Positions 36,501 through 48,345 of a DNA stretch of 64,000 nucleotides are shown here, piece after piece. The number at the start of each line of letters is the position of its first letter. Position 1 is the stretch's first letter. The translations under genes and the position numbers were made by a program. This stretch comes from Cyclina sinensis (Eukaryota > Mollusca > Bivalvia > Venerida > Veneridae), in NCBI GenBank assembly GCA_012932295.1, contig JAAONU010000004.1, forward strand, positions 24,126,872 through 24,190,871, written 5' to 3'. The notes under the pieces were generated by a model. The model saw only the letters and a program-made list of their open reading frames with translations. It was not told the DNA's origin and searched no databases.

Positions 36501-39500
36501 ACCTAGTAGCTTTAATGATAACTGGTACAGTTACAAGTGTGTAGTGCATTTTATAATATTCAGTGGATGAGTATTGTCACAGCTGCATAAATAAACATAC
36601 ATTCCTAGTTCTTAAATTATAATACTGATGAAATGTAAATCTTTGATTTTTTATGTTTTCATGTGAATAGTGGGATGCATATAGCATTGCTTCAGTCCAT
36701 AGGTATGTGGTCCTATCATTTTGTCAGAACGTCAACTAATTAGCCAATTCTTAGGTCTAGGTTAATGAAACTTCATGAGGGTATTAGGCACGACAGCAGA
36801 TGACCCCCTATTGATTCTAAGGTCAGTTGGTTAAAGATCAAGGTCACAGTGACGACCTCTGTAAAACCATTGTTTTTTGTGTATAGGATGCGGCATCTTC
36901 TGAGTGTTCTGTTATCAATTGGTTCTTAACCAGGTTCATAAAAGATGAAGTGGAAAACTGGTCATAAGAATGATGTTGTCATTGTTCGGGCTGATGAGCA
37001 GACAGATGGACAGTTTCAAACTCAGTGCTTTCTTATCAGTTTCCTTTTTTACAGACTTGCTGTAAACTTGTTGTAACTTAAAACTTGATCAGCTGATATA
37101 GCTTCTGACAAGACTTTCCATGCATTAAAAAAAATACAAAATAGATTTTTGCAATTCTTCTCATTATCTTTAGTTCTATTTGTCCTTTAGTAACCAGACT
37201 TGGTCCATTGATAGCTTATATCAAGACATTCCTTAGGACTGCTGCTGAAATCAAGGGGTTAATCTCTGATACTAGAAATAGATTTTTGGTTTTGCTCAAT
37301 GTATAAAGTACCACTTAACCTTTGTTTTATATTTATTTCATTGTTAAGTCCCCATTTTGTGAGAGGCATGTAGCATGTCTTCCTCTGCCCATTCATATAC
37401 ATATATCTCTTTTGTGTCAACCTCTTTCTTCATCTGTTGTTTACATATAGAGGAAGTGTTATGTATTAAACTTCTTACTCAGTTTTTGGAGGATTTCCTT
37501 TCAGCTGTAAGAGATTAAACTATATAAGCACATTGTCAGCAGATGGCAAAGCAAATTTCATTGTTGTCTTTTCTTTACGATAGTATAGTTATTGCCCTTA
37601 GTTGCTACATGCTCTTAAGAACACATCGAAGTGGGTACATCAGTATTTCTAGTTTTCTTTAATATACATGATATCAGTGCATTATGTGTTATTGAGTTAT
37701 TTAGTTTTTTTTTGTAATATATGAATATATAATATGTAACATACACATACATACATGTATACATATGTAATATATGTAATATCTTTTAATGATTAATTTC
37801 TTTTTCAGAAAAATAATTTATTGAATTTTATGTATGAAAGAAATCATGAAATGCATAATAACTTCTAAAAATAGCAATTATGATGTCAGACAGCTCTGGC
37901 GATAACATGCTTCTGTTTGTTAGTGATGGAAATATATACAAAAACATACAGGAAAATACAGGATGTTTGTACATCGAATGTGGAAATGAATGGCCATATT
38001 GTACAAATTGATGTCACTGACAGGATGTTAAAATTAGATATAGAATAATAATGATCCTAAACCTTTACATCTTTGATGTTAAAGTATTGAATGTACATAA
38101 TTAAGAGCCGTGTAATCAGTGTCCCAGTTTTATTTTTTAAACTTTGTTTTTTTTTTAATCACTTTATGAAGGAGTTATTTGAAGCATTTGTCTTCAGCCT
38201 TTAAAGAAAAAATTTCTATAAACTCTGTTTTTTTTTTAAACACTAGATAAAGGAGTAAAAGTTTTCGTCAGCTACCAACAAAGGAGAAATCTCTGTAAAC
38301 TCTGTCTGTTATTATAATCATCAGATAAAGGAGCGAAAATGCGTGTCACAGACCTCTGAAGGAGAAATTTCTGTTAACTTATTATCAGTGTGAAGATTTT
38401 TTTGGAGGTAGGCCTTTCCGCATACCCAAGGCTGTGTAACTGATCTTATGACAAGTGTTTGAAGGTGGTTCAAAGAAAACACCTGAAAAATGACTTTAGA
38501 GGTCAAGGTCACAGTCGTGAAGCTCAATCAGTAATTGATAAATTTCAACTTGCAGATCTCATATGGCATTTCATTTTGTGTTATATTAGATCATTATGGA
38601 TATGAAGAATGCTTGACTTTGCACAACACTGAAAGATGTTTTGACAGTTTTCACTATTTTCAATCTTTATTTTTCACATTTACATGTACATGTGACTTAT
38701 TTCATTTTCTTTATTTATTCAGTTGGCACCTTGTGTTCTACACAGCATTTTTCATTTATGGCATGGTCTATCTCTGGAAAGTAAGTACACTCATATTTTA
38801 ATATTGCACCTTTTGATGCACAAAAATTTTACTTGTTCTATGTAAAACTGGTCTGGAGACTTTTATCAGAGAACTGAAAGTCCTGGTATTCTGCAATAGT
38901 TCAAGGAATATAGGAGTTAACAGAATAGAAACGGTTTTGTTCCACAATATTGCTTGCAACTGCTTACTCAGTCCTTCAACTGTTTTGAAACATTTTCATG
39001 TGTAAAATGTAAAATAGTTATTCTAAATATCAGTGTTTGAGTATAAGTTGGTTATCCAGGAAAATTTGATATAACATATCAGTACACCAATTGCCTTCAG
39101 TGCTTCAGTGCTTATATACCCTATTCAGTTTATGAAGAAGATGAAAGCAAATCACAGTAGAACAAGATAGCCCAAAAAGTGCAAAATCCCAGTATCTTTT
39201 TAAGAAAATTCCACATGAAACTTGTCAGTCAAGATTAATTAGATAAAATTATTTTGAAAATATATGAATATAAAAAATATTGTATTGTATTAATAAAAAC
39301 ATGAACACTTTTTTCAAGATTTGTGGCCATGTACATGATAATTCCTTTCTGACAGATTTCCAGATATTGTCTGCTTAACTGGCTCACATTTGTTTGAGGT
39401 AAAGAGGTTCGTTTGAGGTCATGACATAGTGAAATTAGGAAAGAAAGACAAGCAGAGTTTATTGTGTCTACAGATTTGGTCATTCAGGGAAACAACTAGT

Positions 39501-42500
39501 TTGGTACTAGTATATTAAAAATTAATTAAAAATTCAATCTGGTCTTCATGCCATTATAATTAGTAATTATGTAGTGAAGCTGTAGATGTTATGATAATGT
39601 ATATGTTATTTTTATGCCCCCACAAAGTGGGGTGCATATAGCGTTGCACTTGTCCGTCCGTCCGTACGTCTGTCCATACGTCCCGAAATCTTGTGAATGC
39701 AACTCCTCTTAAACTGGATGGCAGATTTTGCTTAAACTTCCAGGGATGAACAACCTTAATGTGTAGATGGTAGTAAAGGAAGGAATTTTCGCGGTGACCA
39801 AATTTAACAGAATTATGGCCCTTTGTTGATTTTTTCACTAGAAATTTTGTGAACGCAACTCCTCTTAAACCGGATGGCAGATTTTGCTTAGACTTCCAGG
39901 GATGAACAACCTTAATGTGTAGATGGTAGTAAAGGAAGGAATTTTTGCTGCGACCAAATTTAACAGAATTATGGCCCTTTGTTGATTTTTTCACTATATA
40001 CCATATAGAAATTTTGTGAACACAACTCCTCTTAAACCGGATGGCAGATTTTGCTTAAACTTCCAGGGATGAACAACCTTAATGTGTAGATGGAAGTAAA
40101 GGAAGGAATTTTTGCTGCAACCAAATTTAACAGAATAATGGCCCTTTGTTGATTTTTTCACTATATACCATATTGAAATTTTGTGAACGCAACTCCTCTT
40201 AAACCGGATGGCAGATTTTGCTTAAACTTCCAGGGATGAACAGCTTTAATGTGTAGATGGTAGTAAAGGACTGCTGTGACCATATTTAACAGAATTTTGG
40301 CCCTTTGTTGATTTTTTCACTATATACCATATAAATAATTGAACATATAAATTTTACATTTGTAATTTAATTTAACATGTACATAAGGTTACCTGTAGAT
40401 CATTTTAGGTATATGTACAGAAAAAATCTTACATACAGGATATACATGCTCTTGTTTATGAGCACTTATGCATAGTGGAGGCATCCGTGTCCTATGGACA
40501 CAGTTCTAGTTTTTTACTGGTGATGTTAAAGTTTCGTCAGGAACTTAGTTACACACAAATAAGTCAGTTCAGTACAGAGAACAATTAAGTTGGCTTTTTA
40601 CTTTTAGAGGTACTGGCAGTAAAAAATACTTTCATTTGGAGAGCTGTGTACAATTCTAATTCAATTGATGTGTCAGTGAACTGTACTATTATGGCAGTAA
40701 TGCAATAAATTTAGTGGAAGTTTGATGGACAGGAAAAAATACTATTTTTTTACACTCTTAGCTGTTTGATATGCTTTTTACTAATACAAAACGTTAATAC
40801 CATGTTGTTGTTAAATGAGAGCTTCCTGTTGACAGTGTTCAGATACCATATTTACTTCAGTCTTGACTCAGTATTCACACTCAGTTTACATCTTTTCAAT
40901 GAATAAAATGCCTTATACTCTATTTAACCATCTCTTAGCAGTGTTAACATTATTTATTCAATTATCAGATATGAAAAAGCTATCTATTTAGACCAGTTTT
41001 ATACTGAAGAAAGGTAAACTTGTCAGTGGTTTGGCTATTTTTAGATTGAATGATCATTGATAACATGTGATATAATGTTTCATGCAGTGTGTAAATATCA
41101 TATACTTTGGACATAAATACAAGTGAAGACATTTATAAGCCTCTGAGATAATGTTTTATCATTCAAGCAGTCAATTAATGCCATATATTAGTAGGTGGTC
41201 AAATATTGACTGTAGATTACTTTTTGATGTACTGTCACTTTAGGCAGGCTGTAGTGTTTTGTTTGTTTTCTAATGAAAACACAGTGTCACTAACACATGC
41301 AAAAACATACACGATCACACCCATGTAAGGTTTCCATTTGTTTCATGTGAGAGAAAGTTGGCAGTTTCTAATGGAGGACTTTAAACTGGTCCTTCAAGAT
41401 GGCAAGGAAAACTGCTTTCCTAATTTGACCCTGTTAGAGAGCAATAAACACACTTGACAAAACATAACCCAATGGTTGCTTGCATTAAAAGAATATTACA
41501 CTTTTTATTCACATGAATATAATCTCACTTTTGAAATTTTCTTGTAGAAACCATACTTTTGGAAAACAATAGAGTGTTGGAGGGACTGGCCAAAACAGGT
41601 AAATATACCATACACATTAATTTTATCCAATTATGATATGGACAAGACATAGTAAAACTTTTTATACTAGACTAAGTATAGAAGAACTTTACAGTACACC
41701 AGAAAACCTTTATTACCATCATCATCGTCGTGCAGTTATACAACCAGCTTCTGAGCTACCAGTGTATTTAATATGCATACTTGTCTGTTACTTAATATGC
41801 CCATCAGATAAGGTCTGTCTTTCAGTACTGTAGTTATTTATTATTCTAACACGATCTAAAAATAGCCTATATATACAAAGAAGAAAATAAACTCGGGTTA
41901 TCCTGCAGTATACCACATGTGTGCGCTTGTTTTGGCTTAAGGCCTTTGTGATATATTCCTACGCATAAGAACTCAAAACGTGGGTTATTCTACGATAAAC
42001 CACGCCTGGATACTAATTATTTCTTAATTGGTGCTGGTCACCAATTTAACTGACATACCATGAACGAGGTCAGTGTTTGATGGGTGATTTTTACTAACTG
42101 ACAAAAAAAGTTGGTCATTTTTGTGAGAAAAAGTTTTTGTTCTGGTAAGTACACTGGTAAACTATAGGCCACAGTTTCAGACAATGGCCTGGCTGTAAAC
42201 ATGGCAGTTTTTTTAGGAGAGATGTCTTGTTCTTACTTGCTTTAAACAGTTGATGATAAACTGCCCAGCTGCTAAAGGGTATAATATTTCTGAAATGCAG
42301 AAAATTATAACTGAACCATACATTACCAGTATTGAATAGATATCATATTCTTAGAGTATTAAAGAAAGTCTGGTGAATAATCAAAGTTATCATATATGTA
42401 TTTTACATTTCATTATTTCAGGATGTCAGCGATGACATATACTGGCATTATATGATGGAGCTGAGTTTCTACTGGGGTCTTGTCCTCACACTGTTCACAG

Positions 42501-45500
42501 ATAATAAACGCAAGGTAATGGCTGAACAAATGGCTGACTTTATATAAACAGAAGTAAAACTTTGCCAATGTTTATAATGTCATGCTCAAAGCTTAATTTA
42601 TACTCTGAACATGTTAGCTGAGCTGTAGTTAGTTGTCTGTTTAATTTTAATTATGCCCCCGCCATTCAAAGAATGGCTGTGGTGCATTAAGTGTTGCACC
42701 AGTCTTTCTGTCTGTGGGTCCATGTGTCCACAGTTCATTTCAGCACATTTAAAGGTAAATGTTAGCACAGATTTCATTCATATTTTGCATGTATGTATGT
42801 CTTATGAAACTACAGGTTCATTTGACATGACACCTCCAATTTTGTCAGAGTTATGGCCTTCTTTCGACTTAATTTCTGTTAAAGTGAAGTTTCCATGCAT
42901 TACATACCTACAACAGTTATTCTACTTTTGACATTCCAACTGCCTCTTCTTACATTTTAAGCATCTTCTTAATATGATCTTCTGTCATCATTTGAGCATG
43001 GCGGAGGCATTTGTGTCCCATGGTCATGTTTCTAGTTTCATTTAACTTGCATCTTTGTATTTTAGGAATTCTATCAAATGATTCAAATGAATATTAAAAA
43101 CAACATATGAGTTGACAATAAACTTTTTATAAATGTGTGTTACAGGACTTCAAAGAGATGATCATTCACCATTTTGCCACAATTGTGTTGATGTATTTCT
43201 CGTGGGTTCTCAACTTTGTGCGTGTAGGAACCCTGGTCCTTGTTGTACACGATGCAGCCGATACTTGGCTCGCAGTAAGTGTTTAGCATAATACAGTGAC
43301 GTAAACCACTCTCCCCAATCTGACATAATTTGTTAGAATTCTTTGAGAGAGAGTTTACCTTGGGAAGTTGAACTATACACGACTTAGGAAAAATGTTACA
43401 TTCAAGGCATTAAATAGAAAGCAAATATCAGGATGAACAAGCAGTTAATTATGTAAATGTATTTAAAAGCAAGAAAGTAAATAAATAGTTTTAACTATAT
43501 ACCCAAAGGTTTGATTGTGGTTCTTTGTCCTTGTGATCAAAAAAAGTATTGTTACAATAATTATCGAAATTTAAATGTTGAGTGTTGTGCTTTTTTATTC
43601 ATTATTTGTGTATTTACCATCCTACCTGCAAATACTGTAAAAAAAAATGGCTGTTTTTTACAGTAACATTATTACAAGATCTGATAGGCAGATTTACAGA
43701 CTCGTTTATTTGCTCTGCCCTTTTCAGCTGGCCAAGATGTCAATATATGCCAAGAATAAGACAGCTACTGATATCTTCTTTGGCATATTTCTGGTTGTGT
43801 GGGTCGTATCAAGGCTAATCATCTATCCATATGTGTAAGTAAAGCTTATGTTATTTGGTATTGGTTCTCGTTTATCCATATCATTGTGTGAGTTAAGCTT
43901 TTCTTTATCATTGGAATTGGTTCATCAGATTGCCATTCCATAATTCTGGGAGACTGATTTTAAAATTCTGGTGAAAAAAGGGCTAATAGCACAAATTTCC
44001 AAGTCTAGATGCCACTCCAAATTTATGGCATATAGTGTTTAGCTCTTTTACATTTGACCTTGGTTTAAGATCTTACATCTTATTTGAAATACCATTAAAC
44101 TAACTGCTTTTAGATGAGTAACAGATGTATAAACAAGACTCTGGCTTGGCTGCCTAGCTGTATCAGCTCTGGAATTATCAAACATTTGATTGCCTAAGAG
44201 TTATGAAGATAATTGTATTTGTATTTATATATTGTAAGGCATTCTACAATAGTATGTTACAGTCTAGTTTTAGAAAATACATAATATTTGGAATCTTCCT
44301 GTTAGTTGGATGGGAACTAAACATCAGACAAACATACGCCATCAGTTAAGATGCTTTTTGAAAGGAATGAGCCAATAAGATGCATAATTCTGCAGTATAT
44401 TGTTATTTTTAGAATATTTTGTCATGACCTTACTTTATATCCTGTACTGTTTCAGAGTGCTGTACTGTACAACCGTAGAGCCTTACTTGATTGGGTTGAT
44501 AGACACAACATTCTTTGCTCATCAGTTCTTCAACTTTTTCCTTTATCTCCTCATGGTTCTTCACTGCTTATGGACTTACATGATTTTCAGAATTGTCTAC
44601 AGGAAAATTATCAAGGGAAATGTAAGTTTGTTTTGTCGACATATTTTCACCAATTGCCTAAGCTGCTTAGCTAAAGCAGTATAGTATCAGATATGGAGTG
44701 AAGATGTCATTATTTATTTATTATTGAATTGTTTATAAAATCATAAAATGCGATCTTTCTCAGACCCTGCCACAGCTTGGCTACTTTTGCATGTCTTGTT
44801 CGCATTTTACCTAAAAAATTGTGCAAGGCTGTTTAAAATAAATTGCATTATGCAACAGAACATGAACTTTTCTACACATTGATACCTTATTTTCTAAAAT
44901 GGGACTGGACAAGGTTTTATGCGAAGAAGAAATGCCTCTGTGTGGTAAAGAGTTGTATACTTGTAAAAATTTGCAGACTTAATTACTTAAAATCAGAATA
45001 TTCGAAGACATTTAAATTTGTCTTTATTTATGCAGACATGATCATTTTATGATATGATATTGACTTCACTTGAATTCCTCTAATTAAACTTTTAAAACAA
45101 TGCTAACTTTTAGCACCATAAAAAAAACTGTAGTATGTTGCACTGGCCCAAAAAGGAGTTTCTAGCCTGTGGTATCTGATCTAGGAGCATTACAGTTAAA
45201 GTTAAACATCATCACTTCTGTAAGCACTTCTTTCTTTAGCAGTTTTGATGCAGACTCCATGAAGCAGTTAACTAGAGCACTAAATATAAACTGTGAAAAC
45301 TTGGAGTTTGCTGGAATTTATCAATTTGAATTTATTTTGAATTTTGACAAACATGTCTGTTTCTGACAAAGCAGATATTGTCATTAAGTATGTTCAGTAA
45401 AATTGTGATTGAATTGCAATAAAACAAAATTCTGGTGTAAAATGAAAACATACTTTGTTCTTTCAGTATTTTTTACTAGGAATGATAAATTCAATTTCAC

Positions 45501-45842
45501 AAAAATGCAATTGGACAAAACTTCTACGAAACATTGTTCTGGTCTATTACTTGTGGAACAGTTCACTTTAATTTTCAGCTGTAACTAATTTGCTTTTTCA
45601 TTTCGAGGCAGGCAATTGCCTTTTATATTTTTTTATTTTTACATCTTCTTTGGCAGGTTGAGGATGTACGAAGTGACTCGGAAGATTCTGATGAAGGCCG
45701 AGACTTTGATGAGGATTCTGATGAGGTTAATGACAACAAAAAAGGGGTGGTAACTGGGAATGGAAAACTGTCAAATGGTACACTGAAGACTTCAAATGGT
45801 ACAAATGGAACAGTGGTTAAGAATGGAACTAAAATGAAATAA
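27590..45842 (+). CDS. CERS: Ceramide synthase, CERS5/6-like (10 coding exons)
   Basis: Spliced 402-aa protein. Exons: 27590-27774, 28770-28896, 33480-33586, 38723-38780, 41548-41598, 42422-42514, 43146-43274, 43728-43834, 44456-44621 and 45657-45842. All borders are GT/AG and all phases close. It is an ER multi-pass N-acyltransferase making (dihydro)ceramide from sphingoid bases and acyl-CoA. The N-terminus has the conserved glycosylation-type site N19RS and a first membrane helix (about 45-75). A divergent homeobox-like domain (about 80-140, VEVWLRKRK) precedes the TLC domain. The Lag1 motif has H215-H216 and HDAAD at 242-246, both intact. A last membrane helix follows the chain-length-determining loop. 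The cytosolic tail has an acidic [13 protein letters not shown] stretch (CK2-like) and five NG dipeptides, similar to CERS6 tails. The start ATG is in good context (GCAATGG). An acceptor ending at 27566 implies an upstream noncoding exon. Which vertebrate paralogue it corresponds to cannot be decided by eye. Confidence 0.96.
27926..28431. mobile_element. Hairpin-ended element in CERS intron 1
   Basis: The left hairpin CCCCTCTTCGAAGAAGTGGGG (27930-27950) is followed by 'taca TTGTTTTGCACATGTTGGTCGG'. The core repeats GGTCATGACCTGTAGATGA-type phrases with AGGTCA half-sites. The right hairpin TGTTTCACAAACA at about 28409-28421 is followed by CTTGTTT. Ends and core match the longer element at 32291-33342. 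Confidence 0.65.
29367..29451 (+). repeat. tRNA-like SINE head fragment in CERS intron 2
   Basis: TGGCTCAGTGGTCTAGA (A-box-like) and GGTTCTAATCC at 29426-29436 (B-box-like) lie at about the spacing of a tRNA with a long variable region. The acceptor ends do not pair well and no body was recognised. Confidence 0.5.
29686..31170. mobile_element. Hairpin-ended tandem-core element (GCTCACC type) in CERS intron 2
   Basis: Starts CTAG and a near-perfect hairpin at 29687-29721 (TAGCTCACCTGAGC against GCTTAAGGTGAGCTA). The core has diverged units of about 190-200 bp, each with phrases like AGCATTGACCAGTGGACCT and a following GTCATTTTTG/GGGGTCAGATGTTTTA. The right end is uncertain. A truncated copy of the same hairpin is at 56893, and a related degenerate core is at 54190-54760. 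Confidence 0.6.
32291..33342. mobile_element. Hairpin-ended tandem-core element with AGGTCA inverted repeats, CERS intron 2
   Basis: The left hairpin is TATGCCCC...GGGGCATA (32291-32320). The right hairpin ATGTTTTACAAACAT (33323-33337) is followed by CCCTTG. About six units of roughly 125-145 bp carry 'AGGTCACAGTGACCT' or close variants (32475, exact at 32621-32635, 32742, exact at 32887-32901, and 33032). Each unit also has GGTTGGTCATGACCAG. It is the same family as 27926-28431. Confidence 0.7.
35366..36143. mobile_element. Hairpin-ended element with four exact 157-bp units, CERS intron 3
   Basis: The left hairpin has a perfect 12-bp stem, TATGTCTCCCCC against GGGGGAGACATA (35366-35396). 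A GTCCGTCCGTCTGTCTGTC stretch follows. The four tandem units start at 35436, 35593, 35750 and 35907, exactly 157 bp apart with few substitutions. At the right end GGGGGAGACATA recurs (36104-36115), followed by a GTTTTTG/CAAAAAC hairpin and TTTCTAGTTT. Overlapping open frames across the units are repeat by-products. Confidence 0.75.
36192..36484 (-). mobile_element. SINE family A, copy 5, in CERS intron 3 (target-site duplication)
   Basis: Near full length, in the same orientation as the other copies. The minus-strand head has TGGTCCAGTGGTAACG and GAGTTCGATCC. The tail-side simple repeat is ATCT-type rather than TTC-type. A perfect 11-bp CAGTTAGGGTA repeat flanks it at 36181-36191 and 36485-36495. 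Confidence 0.87.
36725..36870. repeat. Single core fragment of the AGGTCA-bearing family
   Basis: Contains TGACCCCCTATTGATTCTAA, then TCAAGGTCACAGTGACG at 36838-36854, matching one unit of the 27926/32291 family without clear ends. Confidence 0.5.
39612..40518. mobile_element. Hairpin-ended tandem-core element, CERS intron 4
   Basis: The left hairpin TGCCCCCACAAAGTGGGGTGCA is followed by a GTCCGTCCGTCCGTACGTC stretch. Four units start at about 39685, 39841, 40008 and 40175 (156, 167 and 167 bp apart), each with GCAACTCCTCTTAAAC and AGAATTATGGCCCTTTG. The length step is an insertion of about 11 bp (TATATACCATA region). At the right end the hairpin GTGTCCTATGGACAC is followed by AGTTCTAGTTTTT. 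The ends match those at 42652 and 56180. Confidence 0.7.
42652..43038. mobile_element. Short hairpin-ended element, CERS intron 6
   Basis: The left end ATGCCCCCGCCATTC pairs with GAATGGCTGTGGTGCAT, and GTTGCACC follows. A single non-tandem core has AGAGTTATGGCC at about 42847. The right end GGAGGCATTTGTGTCCCATG is followed by a degenerate hairpin and TTTCTAGTTT. It has the same termini as 39612-40518 with a different core. Confidence 0.6.
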
Positions 45843-45876
45843 TGGAGACTCAAGTATACCACAAGCCAGAAATAGC

Positions 45877-45882
45877 AATAAA
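45877..45882 (+). terminator. Candidate poly(A) signal, CERS (proximal)
   Basis: AATAAA 35 nt after the CERS stop codon. A distal AATAAA at 49612-49617 could serve a much longer 3' untranslated region. The sequence does not decide between them. Confidence 0.4.
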
Positions 45883-47056
45883 CAGTTTATAAATAGAACT
45901 GCAGTTATTGTAAAAACATATCTTGAAAGTTTTTATGAGGTAAATATCTTGATACACTAAAGAATTAAGACTGTATTCTTAGCTTTTCTATGCCTAGAAA
46001 AGGAAACACAGAGGAGTAGTTTGGCATTATCTAAGTTGCAGATTATTGTTATCAACCAAAGGTTTCAGGAAGTACTTTATACAATGCACTGTTTTATATT
46101 GTCTTAGAGTGTCTTGGGGAAAATCCAAAAAAATACAGTTGTCCGTCTGGATTTCAATACTTTACACACAGTTGTAAATTATCTTGCCCTAAAAGGTGAT
46201 GATAAAGTTGATAAACAATTAAAGATACTATATGTATGAAATGAGAGTATGTTTTTGAATATATTAAAAGTTTTTGTAGCCTTTTTTTATTGTTGGTTCA
46301 AGATATTGTGTTCATTTACATCTTATAATAGCTTGAATAGTAATTTCTAATCATTGAATTGAAAACAAATACAAAATACCCGTAATATTTTGATATTATA
46401 TCTAAAAATCAAAACTACCTTCTGGAACACGTTACAACTGTTTAGCTATTTTTTTAGCAGATGGACATTGTGGTTTTAGAATATTAACATACTAATATTA
46501 GTTGGTTTTTCAAATTTTATGATTTTATTACAGTAAAGGGTAAATTCTTTTACAAATGTCTGTTACTTTATAAAGAGAAAGTCTTTTATGAGATGATTTG
46601 TGTTCTTGCCCACTACAGTTGTACTGTTAGTTATATTCTCTTTAGGGTTTTAACAGTTATGGACAAAGGTCTCGCAGTTCATTTGTTGTTGTTGTTTTCT
46701 ACAGAAAACATCCATATTTCTTGATTTTTAGAGTACTTACTAGAAACTGAGCCTTTTATGTTTTCATTTTGATTACATTTTTGCCATTATTTGACCAGAA
46801 ATGAATTTGTTTCCACTAAATACAATACATGTTTTTCAGTCCAGAAAAATCAGTTTTGGAACAACAGTGTTTGGTATTGTTTAACAAGATTTCTTCAAAA
46901 TTGAAGAAAGTTGGATACTTGAAAGAAACTTTTGTGATGTGTTCGCAGTGTAAATCATAGTTATAAATGTATTTTGTATGTACTAGTAATTAGAAACAGG
47001 ATATTGTGCCATTAACAAAAATATTCCATAAATGTTACCTCGTACTGAAACGATGC
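45883..47056. other. Downstream of CERS, nothing recognised
   Basis: AT-rich sequence with no exon or repeat recognised. It may be part of a long CERS 3' untranslated region. Confidence 0.35.
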
Positions 47057-48105
47057 TCAGTGAAAATGTTAGTAGTGTTTAGTAACAAATGTCAGAAATG
47101 TTTGGTAAAAGATGTCAGTAGTGTTTAGCATCAAATATCAGAACTGCTTAGTAACAAATGTCAGCAGTGTTCAGTAACAAATGTCAGCAAATATCAGTCA
47201 CAACTATCAGCAGTGTTGAGTAAAAAAAAAAAGTCTGCAGTGTTTAGTAACAAATGTCAGTAACAAATGTCAGCAGTGTTCAGTAACAAATATCAGCAGT
47301 GTTCAGTAGCAAATATCAGCAGTGTTCAGTAACAAACATCAGCAGTGTTAGTAACAAATGTCAGTAACAAATGTCAGCAACGAATGTCAGCAGTGTTAGT
47401 AACAAATGTCAGTAACAAACATTAGCAGTGTTAGTAACAAATGTCAGTAACAAATGTCAGCAGTGTTCAGTAGCAAATGTCAGTAACAAATGTCAGGAGT
47501 GTTCAGTAACAAATGTCTGGAGTGTTCAGTAGCAAATTTCAGTAACAAATGTCAGCAAATAGCAATCACAAATATCAGCAGTGTTTAGTAAAAACAAAAA
47601 GTCTGCAGTGTTAAGTAACAAATGTCAGTAACAACTGTCAGCAGTGTTCAGTAGCAAATGTCAGTAACAAATGTCAGCAGTGTTCAGTAATAAATATCAG
47701 CAGTGTTCAGTAACAAATGTCAGCAGTGATCAGTCACAAAAGTCAGCATTGTTTAGTAAAAAAAAATGTCAGCAGTGTTCAGTAACAAATGTCAGCAGTG
47801 TTCTGTTACAAATGTCAGCAGTGTTTTGTAACAAATATCAGCAGTGTTCAGTAACAAATATCAGCAGTGTTCAGTAACAAATGTCAGCAGTGTTCTGTAA
47901 CAAATGTCAGCAGTGTTCAGTAACAAATATCAGCAGTGTTCAGTAATAAATATCAGCAGTGTTCAGGAACAAATGTCAGCAGTGATCAGTCACAAAAGTC
48001 AGCAGTGTTTAGTAAAAAAAATGTCAGCAGTGTTTAGTAAAAATGTCAGCAGTGTTCACTAACAAATGTCAGCAGTGTTCTGTAACAAATATCAGCAGTG
48101 TTCCA
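47057..48105. repeat. Minisatellite, about 23-bp unit, higher-order structure
   Basis: About 1.05 kb of units close to AGTAACAAATGTCAGCAGTGTTC, with variants (shorter GTCAGTAACAAAT steps, AATATCAGC forms and A-run forms). Blocks recur as larger units. The ATGTCAGCAAAT...AGTCTGCAGTGTT block appears at about 47181 and 47549 (368 bp apart). The CAGCAGTGATCAGTCACAAA block appears at about 47721 and 47977 (256 bp apart). Short open frames inside are by-products. Confidence 0.95.
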
Positions 48106-48149
48106 TAAAAAAATTAAGTATCTACTTAGCTTATTGAAACAAACAGACA

Positions 48150-48345
48150 GGCAGCCAATTCTGCCTTTGCAACCAGTGCAGACCAAGATCAACCTGCACA
48201 TCCATGCAGAAAGATCATGGTCTACACTATTTGGTCAGTTTATTTTCAGTAAGTACCTCAGTAAACAACTAATGGATCTGTCCAAATTGAAAGATGGACA
48301 AGTCCATTTTAGATATTTAGCATGGTTAGGGTTAAGCAATCAAAA
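48150..48345. repeat. Probable interspersed repeat copy
   Basis: Phrases such as GCAGACCAAGATCAACCTGC, GATCATGGTCTACACT and AAAGATGGACAAGTCCATTT resemble an interspersed repeat I associate with bivalve genomes. This is from memory only, and there is no second copy in the window. Confidence 0.35.

Noticed and set aside
47671..47877. Repetitive 68-codon frame rich in Ser, Gln and Cys
   Set aside because: Translation of the 23-bp minisatellite. There is no stable reading frame across units.
47057..48105. CRISPR-like repeat array
   Set aside because: Units are contiguous variants with no unique spacers, and the context is a eukaryotic gene region.
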